From contig NZ_JACGXL010000001.1 of the NCBI RefSeq assembly GCF_014138265.1, forward strand, positions 558,001 to 622,000: 64,000 nucleotides of DNA, written 5' to 3'. Of the stretch, positions 43,238-51,821 are shown piece by piece. Source of the stretch: Dokdonella fugitiva. GTDB lineage: Bacteria > Pseudomonadota > Gammaproteobacteria > Xanthomonadales > Rhodanobacteraceae. The translations under genes were made by a program, and so were the position numbers. The first letter of the stretch is position 1. Every line of letters begins with the position of its first letter. The notes beneath the pieces were generated by a model. It was not told where the DNA came from, did not search any database, and saw only the letters and a list, made by a program, of their open reading frames with translations.

Positions 43238-44755
43238 TCAGAACGGAATCGCGAAGTCGTCCCACGCCGGCGTATGGCTCGCATCGCCCGGGGCCTGGTT
43301 CCACGGATACAGCGCGGGATACGTCGTGAGCGTGCCGCCGGTGTCGACGACCGGCGCGACGTAGATCTGCGTCGGCCCACCCGCGCGCGTCGACGAGAAC
43401 GTGAGCCAGTAGAAGCGACGCCCCCCGTCGTCGCTCGCGGCGGGAGCCCATCTCGGCCAGCTGTTGGTGACGCCGGGGCTGGTCTGGCCGGTGCACGACG
43501 ACGGATCGTTGGCGGCGATGCGCACGGGCTGGCCGCCGGTCGCTGGACTCACGTACACCTCGGCCTGCGCGTTGTTGTAGCTGCTGCCCGCGCCGGGCAC
43601 GCGGTTGTAGACGATGTAGTGGTCGTCGGGCGAATACGCAGGGTAGTACTCGTTGTCCTGCGTCGCCACGACCGTGCTCGGCACGCCGCCCGCGCGGTTG
43701 TTGTACGGCACGACATGGATGTCGCCGTTGGTGACCGTCACGCCGAGCGATATCGGATCCGGCGTCGACACGTACACCACGTTGTCGCTCGTGTGCGCGA
43801 ACGACGCGGAGGCCGCGTTCGTCGTCTCGCCCGTCCGCGCGAGGACGCCCCAGCCGGCGCCCTGCGCCGCCGACGCAGCCTCGAGGTCCGTCCAGATGAT
43901 GTTCGACTGGTACATCGTGAGCGCGATGCGATCGCCGCTCGTCCAATGCTGCGCGGAAAACGCCGGCGCATCCTGGTCGGGGCGCGCCATCAGGGTCTGC
44001 GCACTCGCGCTGATGAACGAAGGCGTGAGGTGCTGTCCGTCCGCGGAGAGCAACGCGAGACCCGCGCCGCCGCCCTCGCCCGCCGAGAACCCGACATACG
44101 TGCCGTCGGGCGTCGCCGTGTGGCACCCGAAGCAGCCGGCACCGGCGTCGGCAGGACTCGCGATGTCCTTCAGGGTTTCGTCGCCGATGCGGAAGCCGCG
44201 CATCAGCATGCCGCCCGGCGCGTTCGTCCAGTAGACGATCGCACCCGGTGCCGACACGGGCGCGATGCGCACGGCGCCGCTCGATCCGGTTTCCGGTCCG
44301 CTCGTGAGGCTGCCGCCGGCGACCGTGGCGCCGCGCACCGTCACCGTGATCGCGCGGTCGACCGTGTGCTGCGCCAGCGCGGTCCAGAGGTTCGCCGGCA
44401 TCGTCCACGACGACGCCGTGGTGTAGACGAGCAACGCGTGGCCCTGGTTCTGCGCGGTAATGCGCAGCTCGAACAGGTTCTCGCCGCCGCTCGGCACCCA
44501 TGTGAAGCGCGGGCGCAACCAGTTGTCCGGGAACAGCGTGCCGATCTGCGGATCCGCGAGGCACGGCCCGCCGCTCGGCGCGCCGGCCGCGCCGAACAGC
44601 GCCGGCGCATTCGCGGGCGCACCCGAATCGATGATCGGATCGACGGGGAAGTCATGGAACTCGAATCCGTCAGCGAAGACCAGGTCGAGCGCGTGCGTGT
44701 CCAGCGCGAACGCAAATGCCGCCGTCACGGACAGGACCACGAAGGATCGATGCAT
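43238..44755 (-). CDS. Secreted propeller protein with a CXXCH motif and N-terminal F-A-D-G-F-E
   Basis: 505 residues, signal peptide to about residue 22. Immediately after it comes LVFADGFEFHDF (25-36), the motif that other proteins here carry at their C-terminus. CFGCH (208-212) is a possible c-type haem or metal site. The C-terminal half has TolB/PD40-like propeller repeats (QDNEYYPAYSPDDHYIVYNRVPG, NSWPRWAPAASDDGGRRFYWLTFSS). Exported; function unknown. Forty-six bp downstream of the neighbouring secreted gene, same strand. Confidence 0.82.
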   Translation of the reverse strand: MHRSFVVLSVTAAFAFALDTHALDLVFADGFEFHDFPVDPIIDSGAPANAPALFGAAGAPSGGPCLADPQIGTLFPDNWLRPRFTWVPSGGENLFELRITAQNQGHALLVYTTASSWTMPANLWTALAQHTVDRAITVTVRGATVAGGSLTSGPETGSSGAVRIAPVSAPGAIVYWTNAPGGMLMRGFRIGDETLKDIASPADAGAGCFGCHTATPDGTYVGFSAGEGGGAGLALLSADGQHLTPSFISASAQTLMARPDQDAPAFSAQHWTSGDRIALTMYQSNIIWTDLEAASAAQGAGWGVLARTGETTNAASASFAHTSDNVVYVSTPDPISLGVTVTNGDIHVVPYNNRAGGVPSTVVATQDNEYYPAYSPDDHYIVYNRVPGAGSSYNNAQAEVYVSPATGGQPVRIAANDPSSCTGQTSPGVTNSWPRWAPAASDDGGRRFYWLTFSSTRAGGPTQIYVAPVVDTGGTLTTYPALYPWNQAPGDASHTPAWDDFAIPF

Positions 44756-44801
44756 GGCGTGCCTCCTTGCGGATCAATACGTGGTGGCGCATCGAAATGC
44801 G

Positions 44802-45494
44802 TCAGGGCGCCGGCATGTCCGGATCGAAGCCGGCGAAGAAGATGGGGTCGACGTCGCCGATCACGAGCCGCAAGGTCGCATCACTGTTCTGCGTGGCGGC
44901 GCCCGATGCGCAGGTGCGGTCGGAGAACTCGCCGCATGGCGCATCGAAGTCGGTGAACGCCTTCACGCCGCAGCCGTCGGTGAAGGCCATGAGGTCGGGG
45001 CAGTAGTGCTCGTTGTCGAGGCCATAGAGATGACCGAGCTGGTTCGCGGCCGTCCAACACAGCCCGTCGGGGTCGTCGCCGACCGTGTTCGCGAAGGTGT
45101 AGGCAATCGCGTTGTCGATCGGCTGCCCGGTGAACGGCGAGACCCCGCCGGTGCCGCCAGGCATCCCGATGTCCTGCGGCGAGCCCGCGATCATCATCTC
45201 GCGCCGCGGCAACTGTCCCGGATCGACGGTCGTGATGCTCACGTCGTAGCGCGCGAACGCCGCGCGCAAGCAACCCACCGTACGCCCGAACGTGTCGTCG
45301 CTGAATGCGAACGCGGTCACCGTCGACTGCTGGTTCGGAATCGACGACGTATGCGTCACCGCGTCGTCGTTGCCCGGATGCACCACGCAGCCATTCGGCT
45401 TGCAGTTGTTGAGATAGATGAGGTGGCTGTCCACCGCCTGCGCGAGCATGGGCCACGACGCAAGGACCAGAAGAGCGCGGAAGATGCGGAGCAT
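44802..45494 (-). CDS. Secreted protein resembling a degenerate metzincin-like protease
   Basis: 230 residues with a signal peptide (MLRIFRALLVLASWPMLAQA). The region where a HExxHxxGxxH zinc motif is expected reads NQLGHLYGLDN (151-161), followed by CPDLMAF and FDAPCGEF. Only the central His and the Gly of the motif remain, so zinc catalysis is doubtful. Eight Cys suggest disulfides. It ends IFFAGFDPDMPAP, a divergent version of the shared tail. Upstream neighbour, same strand, of the CXXCH propeller gene. Confidence 0.75.
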   Translation of the reverse strand: MLRIFRALLVLASWPMLAQAVDSHLIYLNNCKPNGCVVHPGNDDAVTHTSSIPNQQSTVTAFAFSDDTFGRTVGCLRAAFARYDVSITTVDPGQLPRREMMIAGSPQDIGMPGGTGGVSPFTGQPIDNAIAYTFANTVGDDPDGLCWTAANQLGHLYGLDNEHYCPDLMAFTDGCGVKAFTDFDAPCGEFSDRTCASGAATQNSDATLRLVIGDVDPIFFAGFDPDMPAP

Positions 45495-45709
45495 GCAGGC
45501 GTCCTCGCGACAGGCCGCAGCATCCTAGCGCAGTCATCCGCGGACGGCGAGTCGCCGCACGTGCACGACCGCCTCTCCATCGCCTGCGCCCGTACCGGAC
45601 TCGAAGCCGCGCCGGCTGGGCAGTGTGCGGGTCGCCCGGATTCCGCATCGATCGACGTTTCGCTCCGGGAACCCGGCCATCCGGCCGCCACCCCCGATCG
45701 GAGTCGACC

Positions 45710-46543
45710 ATGACCTTGCACGTCCCTACCTCGCTGCTTTGCCCGCTCCTGCTGCTCGCCCCGGCGTTCGCCGGCGCGGCGTGCACGGCGATCACCTCGG
45801 TGCCGGCGACGCTGTCGTCGAACGGTCGCTATTGCCTCACCCAGGACGTGTCGATGGGCGGCACCAGCGGCGCCGCGATCACCATCGATGCCGACGCGGT
45901 CACGCTCGACCTGCAGGGCCACACGGTGCGCGGCAGCGGCGCGGTGAACGTCTCGACCGTCGGCATCAACGTCGCCGGACACAAGTACTTCGACATCGGC
46001 AACGGCGCCATCGCGGGCTTCTCGCGCGGCGTCGCCGTCGTCGCGGACGGTGCCACGCGTTCGCGCGCCGGCGCCGTGCACGACCTCGACGTGCATCGCA
46101 GCTTCCTCTACGGCCTGCTGATCGACTGCGACGGTTGCAGCGTGCGCGACAACACAGTCACCGACACCAGCCTGCCCGCGGGCTTCCCTGGCTACACCGT
46201 CGACGGCATCGCCGTCGAAGGCACCGGCGACCAGGTCACCGGCAATCGCGTGTATTCGACGCGCAACGCGAGCGGCGAAACGATCGCGTTCGCCGTCGGC
46301 GCCGCCCACTCGACGATCGCGCGCAACGGCGCCTTCGACACCCACGGCGCCAGCGACAATGCCTACGGCTACCTGATCTCCGGCGTCTCGTCGCTGCTCG
46401 TCGACAACACCGCGCAGGGTTTCTCGACCTGCTACTGGGTGCAAGGAGCCGCGATGAAGTACCGCGGCAACCTCGCCAACGCGTGTGCGACGAGCTACGG
46501 CGGCGGCGCGAGCGGGAGCGGTGATCTCGGCGGGAACCAGTAA
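45710..46543 (+). CDS. Secreted right-handed beta-helix (NosD-like) protein
   Basis: 277 residues from the ATG at 45710, with a signal peptide ending AFAGAA. Rungs such as VTLDLQGHTVRGSG, VDGIAVEGTGDQVTGNRVYSTRN and GYLISGVSSLLVDNTAQGF are the parallel beta-helix repeats of NosD/pectate-lyase-like proteins. Unlike its neighbours it lacks the F-x-D-G-F-E tail (ends SGDLGGNQ). Extracytoplasmic; substrate unknown. Confidence 0.83.
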   Translation: MTLHVPTSLLCPLLLLAPAFAGAACTAITSVPATLSSNGRYCLTQDVSMGGTSGAAITIDADAVTLDLQGHTVRGSGAVNVSTVGINVAGHKYFDIGNGAIAGFSRGVAVVADGATRSRAGAVHDLDVHRSFLYGLLIDCDGCSVRDNTVTDTSLPAGFPGYTVDGIAVEGTGDQVTGNRVYSTRNASGETIAFAVGAAHSTIARNGAFDTHGASDNAYGYLISGVSSLLVDNTAQGFSTCYWVQGAAMKYRGNLANACATSYGGGASGSGDLGGNQ

Positions 46544-46721
46544 CACGCCGGACCGTCGCCGGCGCGCGGGGTCGCGCGTCGGCAACGCGCGCCACTCATG
46601 GATCTGAAGCGCCCTCGAGAAGGTACGGTCGGCCCTGGCCCACCATCGCGCATTCCACGGCGTTCGCGCAGTGGCCTGCGACGCTGCGACAGTTCCCTTT
46701 CGTCGGCGTCCTTTGCGCGGC

Positions 46722-47168
46722 TCAGTAGTCGTGCGCAGGCAGCTCGTTGAGCTTCGTCCAGAACTCGCCCACGGTACGCACGGTGTCGGCGAACCCTCGC
46801 GCATCACTCGGCTTCACGACGTAGGCGTTCGCCCCCAGCGTCCGACACTCGGCAATGTCCTGGTCTTCGCTGGACGAGGTCAGGATCACCACCGGAACCT
46901 GTCGCGTGGAGTCGCTTTCGCGAATCACGCGCAGCACTTCGAAACCATCCATGCGCGGCATCTTGATGTCGAGCAGGACCAGGATCGGCAGATCGTCGGA
47001 GCGACCGGCATAGCGATTGCGGCGGAACAGGAAGTCGACCGCTTCCGCGCCGTCTTCCACGCGCTCGACCGGGCGCTCGGCGCCCACCTCGAGCAGCGCC
47101 TCCTCGATCATTTCCGCATCGAGCGTGTCGTCTTCGACGACGAGAATGGGTCGGCTTCCCGGCGTCAT
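46722..47168 (-). CDS. Single-domain CheY/Rcp1-like response regulator
   Basis: 148 residues from the ATG at 47168 (MTPGSRPILVVEDDTLDAEMIEEAL). Receiver only: acidic pair at VVEDD, phosphoacceptor Asp in LPILVLLDIKMPRMDGFEVL, Thr/Ser in VVILTSSSEDQD and the Lys in YVVKPSD. The ~10-residue insert before the Asp (FRRNRYAGRSDDLP) is typical of Rcp1-like regulators that partner with phytochrome-type or hybrid kinases. No kinase is encoded nearby, so it is an orphan. Confidence 0.9.
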   Translation of the reverse strand: MTPGSRPILVVEDDTLDAEMIEEALLEVGAERPVERVEDGAEAVDFLFRRNRYAGRSDDLPILVLLDIKMPRMDGFEVLRVIRESDSTRQVPVVILTSSSEDQDIAECRTLGANAYVVKPSDARGFADTVRTVGEFWTKLNELPAHDY

Positions 47169-47411
47169 GTTCGATCGCCCTTGTGCGGTTGGAACGGCAT
47201 CGTCATTCGGCGGCTTCACGATCGTCAGCGGCTCGTGGCCACCATAGCCGTTGCGGCATCGCTCGTCACCTGCGGTTGTTCAGCGGCGGAGCGTGGGAAC
47301 GACGTCGGATCGGGCAGCGGAACATGTTCGGACCGGCGGCCCCTCGCCGCCCTGTCGGATTTTCCTGCTTTCCCCGTTTCCGAAGAGGAGCCCTCCACGA
47401 AGTCCACCACG

Positions 47412-48761
47412 ATGAACCGAGCCGCCTGCGTCGTGCTGTGCCTGTTCGCCACCTCGGCCGCTGCCGCGGGCTGGACCCATGTCGGTCGGATCGAAGCACC
47501 GTGCTGCTTCTCCGGATCGCCCGATGGCATGAAGTTCGGCACCGCCATCGCCGCCGACCTCGACACGTCGTCGCCGCCGAAGATCCGCGCGCTCTACGTC
47601 GGTGCGCCCGGCTTTTCCATCAACGATGGCGCGACGGTGTATCCGGAAGCCGGCATCGTGTTCGTGTTCGTTCCCGTCGATGGCAACTGGCAGGTGACGA
47701 CCTACCTGCAGCCCGCCTTCCCGCAGGCCTACGGTCACTTCGGCGCCGCCGTCGCCGTGGACAGCGGCGTGGTCGCGATCGGCGAACCCGGCTACGACAA
47801 TGGCGCGCACGCGGACGCAGGACGCATCACCCTCCTCAACGATCGCAACCGCAATCTCCCCACGTACACGCCGCCCCAGTTCGACGGCTTGTACTTCTGG
47901 GACAGCACGGTCGACAACGGTCGTTTCGGCAGCAGCGTCGCCGTCGCCGGCGACGGCATCGGCACCAACGGCACCGGCAACTGGATCGCCGGTGGCGCAC
48001 CCGGATCGAGCACGGGCTGCAGCGCGCTGATCTACTTCGGCGACGACCAGTCCTGGGACGACAAGGGCAGCGTGTGCGGCGCCACCGCGGGCGACACGTT
48101 CGGCGCATCGGTCGGCGTGTATTCGTTCGGTGCCAACGACATGCTCATGGCGGTCGGCGCGCCCGGCGAAGGCATCACGACCGGTGGCGCGCACGTCTAT
48201 CACCTGTCGGGCGGCGCGCTCGCGAACCTGAGCAACCTGCAAGCCGAACACCCGGGACAGTTCGGCTTCTTCGGCACCAGCATCGCCATCGACGGCCAGC
48301 GCCTCTACGTCGGTGCGACGGGCGGCGACAAGCCGGGCACGGGCCGCACGGGATCGGTCACCCTGTTCAACCCGGGCGGCCCGAACCACTACACGCTCGA
48401 CGGCGAAGTCTTCCCCGGCAGCGACGCCCAGGCGGGCGACCTCTGCGGTGCTTCGATTCATGTGAACCCGATCGGCACCGACTTCGCGATGGGATGCCCC
48501 GGCAGTGACGCGCAGAGCAACGGCGAAGGCTTCGCACGCGTCGTCACGCCGATCCCGTTCCTCGGCGGCACGCTCTGGATCGACCAGGCATTGCAGATGG
48601 GCAGCCTGCCCCATGGCGCCGACGACATGGGACGCGGTGTCGCGGTGGTCGGCGACCACGTCTTCGCCGGCGCGCCGCTCGCCGACGATGCACTCGGCAG
48701 CGACAACGGCATCGTGCAGATCTTCGGGCCCGACGAACTGTTCGCGAATGGCTTCGATTGA
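47412..48761 (+). CDS. Secreted FG-GAP repeat protein with LFANGFD tail
   Basis: 449 residues from the ATG at 47412; signal peptide MNRAACVVLCLFATSAAAAG. Repeated FG-GAP/integrin-alpha-like blades: GMKFGTAIAADLD, GHFGAAVAVDSGVVAIGEPG, RFGSSVAVAGDG, TFGASVGVYSFGANDMLMAVGAPGEG, FFGTSIAIDGQRLYVGATGG and GRGVAVVGDHVFAGAPLAD. Together they should make a seven-blade propeller. The protein ends ELFANGFD. Extracellular. Confidence 0.87.
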   Translation: MNRAACVVLCLFATSAAAAGWTHVGRIEAPCCFSGSPDGMKFGTAIAADLDTSSPPKIRALYVGAPGFSINDGATVYPEAGIVFVFVPVDGNWQVTTYLQPAFPQAYGHFGAAVAVDSGVVAIGEPGYDNGAHADAGRITLLNDRNRNLPTYTPPQFDGLYFWDSTVDNGRFGSSVAVAGDGIGTNGTGNWIAGGAPGSSTGCSALIYFGDDQSWDDKGSVCGATAGDTFGASVGVYSFGANDMLMAVGAPGEGITTGGAHVYHLSGGALANLSNLQAEHPGQFGFFGTSIAIDGQRLYVGATGGDKPGTGRTGSVTLFNPGGPNHYTLDGEVFPGSDAQAGDLCGASIHVNPIGTDFAMGCPGSDAQSNGEGFARVVTPIPFLGGTLWIDQALQMGSLPHGADDMGRGVAVVGDHVFAGAPLADDALGSDNGIVQIFGPDELFANGFD

Positions 48762-48831
48762 CGCGCCGCTCGATTGACGCGCGGTTCGATCGACGCGCGC
48801 GGAATGTTCGCATCGCCGCGATCGCGCGCGC

Positions 48832-50259
48832 CTACACGCGCGCGAGCTTCCACCGCCCGCGCGAGAACAGCCACAAGGTGAACAGGCCGACCGAGGTTTC
48901 CGAAACGAACACGGCCCAGAACACGCCCGTCTCCTTCCAGCCGAGGTGCAGTGCGAGCCACCACGCGAGCGGGATCTGGATCAGCCAGAAGAACGCGACG
49001 TTGATCCAGGTCGGCGTGACGGTGTCGCCGGCGCCGTTGAACGCCTGCACGCTGACCATCCACCAGCCGTACACGAACAGCGCATAGGACAGGATGCGCA
49101 GCCATTCCGCGCCGACGAGCACCACGGTCGGGTCATCGGTGAACACGCCGACGATCTGCCGCGGCAGGAAGAAATAGGCGAACGAGACGAGCAGCAGGTA
49201 CGCCATGTTGTAGCGGCCGATCTGCCACACCGCCGCCTCCGCGCGATCGGCCTGCTGCGCGCCGAGGTTCTGCCCCACGAGCGTCGCGGCCGCGTTGGAC
49301 ATGCCCCACGCCGGCATCATCGTGAACATCATGAAGCGGATCGCGATGGTCGCGCCCGCGACCGCCTCGCTGCCGACACTGGCGAGGATGCGCATGAGGA
49401 AGATCCACGACGTCATCGCGACGATCATCTGGCCGACGCCGCCGAGCGACGTGCGCACGATGTTCCACAGCACCGCGCCGTTCCAGCGCAGGTGCGCAGC
49501 GAGCACGCGGATGTGCTGGCCGCCGCGCAGCAGCACCCACAGCTGCACGAGCACGCCGGTGCCGCGACCGATGTTGGTCGCGATCGCCGCGCCTTCGATG
49601 CCCCACTGCGGGAACGGCCCGACGCCGAAGATGAGCAGCGGGCACAGCACGATGTTGAGGCTGTTCGACAGCCACAGCACGCGCATCGCGATCGCCGCGT
49701 CGCCCGCGCCGCGGAAGATCGCGTTGATCACGAACAACAGCATGATCACCGCGTTGCCGCCAAGCATCCACTGCGCATAGCGGTACCCGTGCTGAATCGT
49801 CCACTCATTGCCACCCATCAGGCGCAGCAGATCCGGCGCATAGAGAATGCCGAGGATCGCCGGCAGCACCGAAGCGAGCACCGCGACGATGATCGCCTGC
49901 ACCGCGGTCACCGCGGCCTCGTCCGGCTTGCCCTCGCCTATGCGGCGCGCAACGACGGCCGTGACCGCCATCGCGAGCCCCATCGCGATCGAATACAGCA
50001 GGAACAGATAGCTCTCGGTCAGCCCGACCGTCGCGACCGCCGACGGCCCGAGCCGCGCGACGAAGAAGATGTCGACCACCGCGAACGTCGATTCCAGCAC
50101 CAGCTCGAGCACCATCGGCACGGCGAGCAGGAACACCGCGCGGCGCAGCGGGATCTTCGTGTAGTCCGCCTGCGTGCCGCGGATCGCTTCGCGCAGTTGG
50201 CCGAACAGGGTGCGCGGCAGGGGTGGCTCGGACGATGCGGGGCTAGCGACGGGTTGCAT
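48832..50259 (-). CDS. MATE-family multidrug efflux transporter
   Basis: 475 residues from the ATG at 50259 (MQPVASPASSEPPLPRTLFGQL); the frame continues to 50361 but that part is not hydrophobic or conserved. Twelve membrane helices; MATE features include LRRAVFLLAVPMVLELVLESTFAVVDIFFVARLG and the inverted-repeat helix GATIAIRFMMFTMMPAWGMSNAAATLVGQNLGA. Sodium- or proton-driven export of cations or drugs. Single gene. Confidence 0.92.
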   Translation of the reverse strand: MQPVASPASSEPPLPRTLFGQLREAIRGTQADYTKIPLRRAVFLLAVPMVLELVLESTFAVVDIFFVARLGPSAVATVGLTESYLFLLYSIAMGLAMAVTAVVARRIGEGKPDEAAVTAVQAIIVAVLASVLPAILGILYAPDLLRLMGGNEWTIQHGYRYAQWMLGGNAVIMLLFVINAIFRGAGDAAIAMRVLWLSNSLNIVLCPLLIFGVGPFPQWGIEGAAIATNIGRGTGVLVQLWVLLRGGQHIRVLAAHLRWNGAVLWNIVRTSLGGVGQMIVAMTSWIFLMRILASVGSEAVAGATIAIRFMMFTMMPAWGMSNAAATLVGQNLGAQQADRAEAAVWQIGRYNMAYLLLVSFAYFFLPRQIVGVFTDDPTVVLVGAEWLRILSYALFVYGWWMVSVQAFNGAGDTVTPTWINVAFFWLIQIPLAWWLALHLGWKETGVFWAVFVSETSVGLFTLWLFSRGRWKLARV

Positions 50260-50488
50260 GCAGGATCTCGCGAGCGACAAGGGATGCGATGGTAAGCGCA
50301 GGCCGCCCGGCGCGCACCGCGGTGGTGCACCGCGAGGGTGTGCCATTGCCGCCTTCTTCATGACGACGACGTAGGCGCGGACCGCAAATCGACATCGCGC
50401 AGCGCGCCGGACGCGCCCGCGATCTCACGAGTCAGCGCATTCATTTTGTGGGAGCAACGGTCTTCAACGGCCGGGGCACTGCAACGTT

Positions 50489-50605
50489 CCGTTCGCGTTG
50501 AGCGCAGCCCGTGAAGCGGCGGAGTCGAAGCGCCCTCCGGACCACGGCACCACGGGGGCGACGGCCCTTCGACTCCGGCCTGCGGCCTGCGCTCAGGGAG
50601 AACGG
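50489..50605. repeat. Imperfect inverted repeat, MITE-like
   Basis: Left arm 50489-50534 (CCGTTCGCGTTGAGCGCAG ... GGAGTCGAAG) and right arm 50564-50605 (CTTCGACTCCGG ... CTGCGCTCAGGGAGAACGG) are reverse complements apart from mismatches. The 'CTTCGACTCCG ... GCTCAGGG.GAACGG' arms are typical of dispersed proteobacterial intergenic elements. Confidence 0.7.
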
Positions 50606-50640
50606 ATGAGACCCCGTCGCGCGTGAGCGCCGCTCCTGTG

Positions 50641-50664
50641 GGAGCGGCGGAAGCCGCGATGCTC
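50641..50664. repeat. REP element
   Basis: GGAGCGGC-GGAA-GCCGC then GATGCTC: a 5-bp GCGGC/GCCGC stem with the loop changed relative to the copy at 50707. Preceded by TGTGGGAGC, as in many gammaproteobacterial REPs. Confidence 0.75.
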
Positions 50665-50706
50665 TCACGCAGCGGTGGGCCAAACCCGATGCACTCCATT
50701 GACGCA

Positions 50707-50730
50707 GGAGCGGCTTCAGCCGCGATGCTC
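50707..50730. repeat. REP element
   Basis: GGAGCGGC-TTCA-GCCGC then GATGCTC. Identical to the copy at 50641-50664 except for the four loop bases, in the same orientation, 66 bp apart. A pair of REPs in direct order. Confidence 0.75.
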
Positions 50731-50886
50731 CTCCGCTGCCAGCCACGACATCCCCTGCACGAGCGCATCATGCGCGCAACCACAGGGCCAACCCTCATCG
50801 CGGCCTGTGTCGCCCAGAGAACGGGCTCCCGCGATGGCACCCACGTCGCGCGAGGAGGTCTCCCGTCGAACGGGACGCCAGTCTCC

Positions 50887-51312
50887 CTATGCCCGCGAAG
50901 AGAACTGCGCCACCAGAAGCCCCGCGACGAAACACGCGAGCGCGAGGCTCACACCTGCGAACGGGACACTGAACCAATACAGCCTCGCCAACACCACGAA
51001 GCCGATGAGCACGGCGACGCCGAGCAGCTGCAGGAAGGCGGACCCGAACAGCAGCCCGGAGTGAGCAAGAGCGAGGAATCCGAACAACAGCCCAAAGAAC
51101 AGCGCGCACAGGCTGTGGCTCGCATTGAAGCCGATCCAGGCGCGCCACACGGTGGTCTGGGACGTGAGCGCCAAGGTAGTGGCGTTCATCGCCTCGCGCA
51201 CGGCGGGATCCCGCGGAACGATCTTGTCGTCCATGAACGTGTAGAGAAGATGGATGCCACCAAGCAGCAGCATGATCAACGAGCTTGCCGATACAAGCAG
51301 CCGTGCCAGCAT
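50887..51312 (-). CDS. Small four-helix membrane protein
   Basis: 141 residues from the ATG at 51312 with an excellent GGAGGTTTCCC leader. Four hydrophobic segments: LLVSASSLIMLLLGGIHLLYTF, HSLCALFFGLLFGFLALA, LFGSAFLQLLGVAVLIGFVVLA and FAGVSLALACFVAGLLVA. Between the first two lie MDDKIVPRDPAVREAMNATTLALTS and the WIGFNASHS motif, a pattern I know from uncharacterised 'LIC_13387-like' membrane proteins. Function unknown. Confidence 0.75.
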   Translation of the reverse strand: MLARLLVSASSLIMLLLGGIHLLYTFMDDKIVPRDPAVREAMNATTLALTSQTTVWRAWIGFNASHSLCALFFGLLFGFLALAHSGLLFGSAFLQLLGVAVLIGFVVLARLYWFSVPFAGVSLALACFVAGLLVAQFSSRA

Positions 51313-51821
51313 GGGAAACCTCCGAAGCTCGAGACCGGTCAAGCCGTGCGCGGAGCGCCATCGGCGTCGGCGATTGTAGTCAACGCCGCGCCGACACGTC
51401 CTTGCACGGACTCGAGCGAGCGACGTCAATGAGCGGCGATCGGTGAATCTGCTTGGCCCTCATCGGACGCATCTGTCCGCCGAGCCGTGCGAAACCGACC
51501 CGAAGCCTCGTTCCGCAAAAGCCGGAATCCATTGGGCTGTTCGGCAGGCGCCAGGAGCAGCCCGCCGCGGCAGACTGCTCGACCGATAACCGATGGGCTC
51601 GTGCGACAGCCCGATTCGCCGCCAGCGTCGTCATTCCCACGAAAGCGGGAATCCATTTTGCTTTTTGCGCACACATCAAGACGCTCCCGCAGGTGACGCT
51701 TCGTTATGGCAGCCATGGCGCACGGGCCCATGCGCCAGCCCGCAACCCGCTATGCTTTGGCAGGACGGCGCACCGGCACGTCTCGCCTGCACCGCTCCGC
51801 GCTCGCCCATAGGAGATGCAG
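51313..51821. other. 509-bp region with dispersed palindromes, no gene
   Basis: Nothing coding is supported. It contains GCCGGAATCCATTGGG near 51521-51537 and, at 51631-51659, TCATTCCCACGAAAGCGGGAATCCA, the widespread 'ATTCCC...GGGAAT' palindromic intergenic repeat. The last 60 bp should hold the promoter of the next gene (AGGAG at 51811-51815). Confidence 0.6.
51631..51659. repeat. ATTCCC/GGGAAT palindromic dispersed repeat
   Basis: ATTCCC-acgaaagc-GGGAAT (51633-51652) flanked by TC and CCA. This matches the common proteobacterial intergenic repeat 'CGTCATTCCCGCGAAAGCGGGAATCCA' with a G to A change. A partial copy (GGAATCCATTG) lies about 110 bp upstream. Confidence 0.7.

Larger units (their letters stand above)
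50260..50886. other. 627-bp gene-free region with REP and inverted repeats
   Basis: No gene is supported. It holds a long imperfect inverted repeat (50489-50605), a REP-like degenerate unit near 50445-50479 and two matching REP units (50641-50664 and 50707-50730). ORFs across it are low complexity and repeat-derived. Confidence 0.75.

Noticed and set aside
44881-46807. Long minus-strand frames over the NosD-like gene at 45710
   Set aside because: Composition is shadow-like, and the plus-strand product has a signal peptide and beta-helix rungs.
50623-51432. Plus-strand ORF through the REP region
   Set aside because: Repeat-derived, no motif; the minus-strand four-helix protein (50887-51312) with a perfect ribosome-binding site is the real gene.
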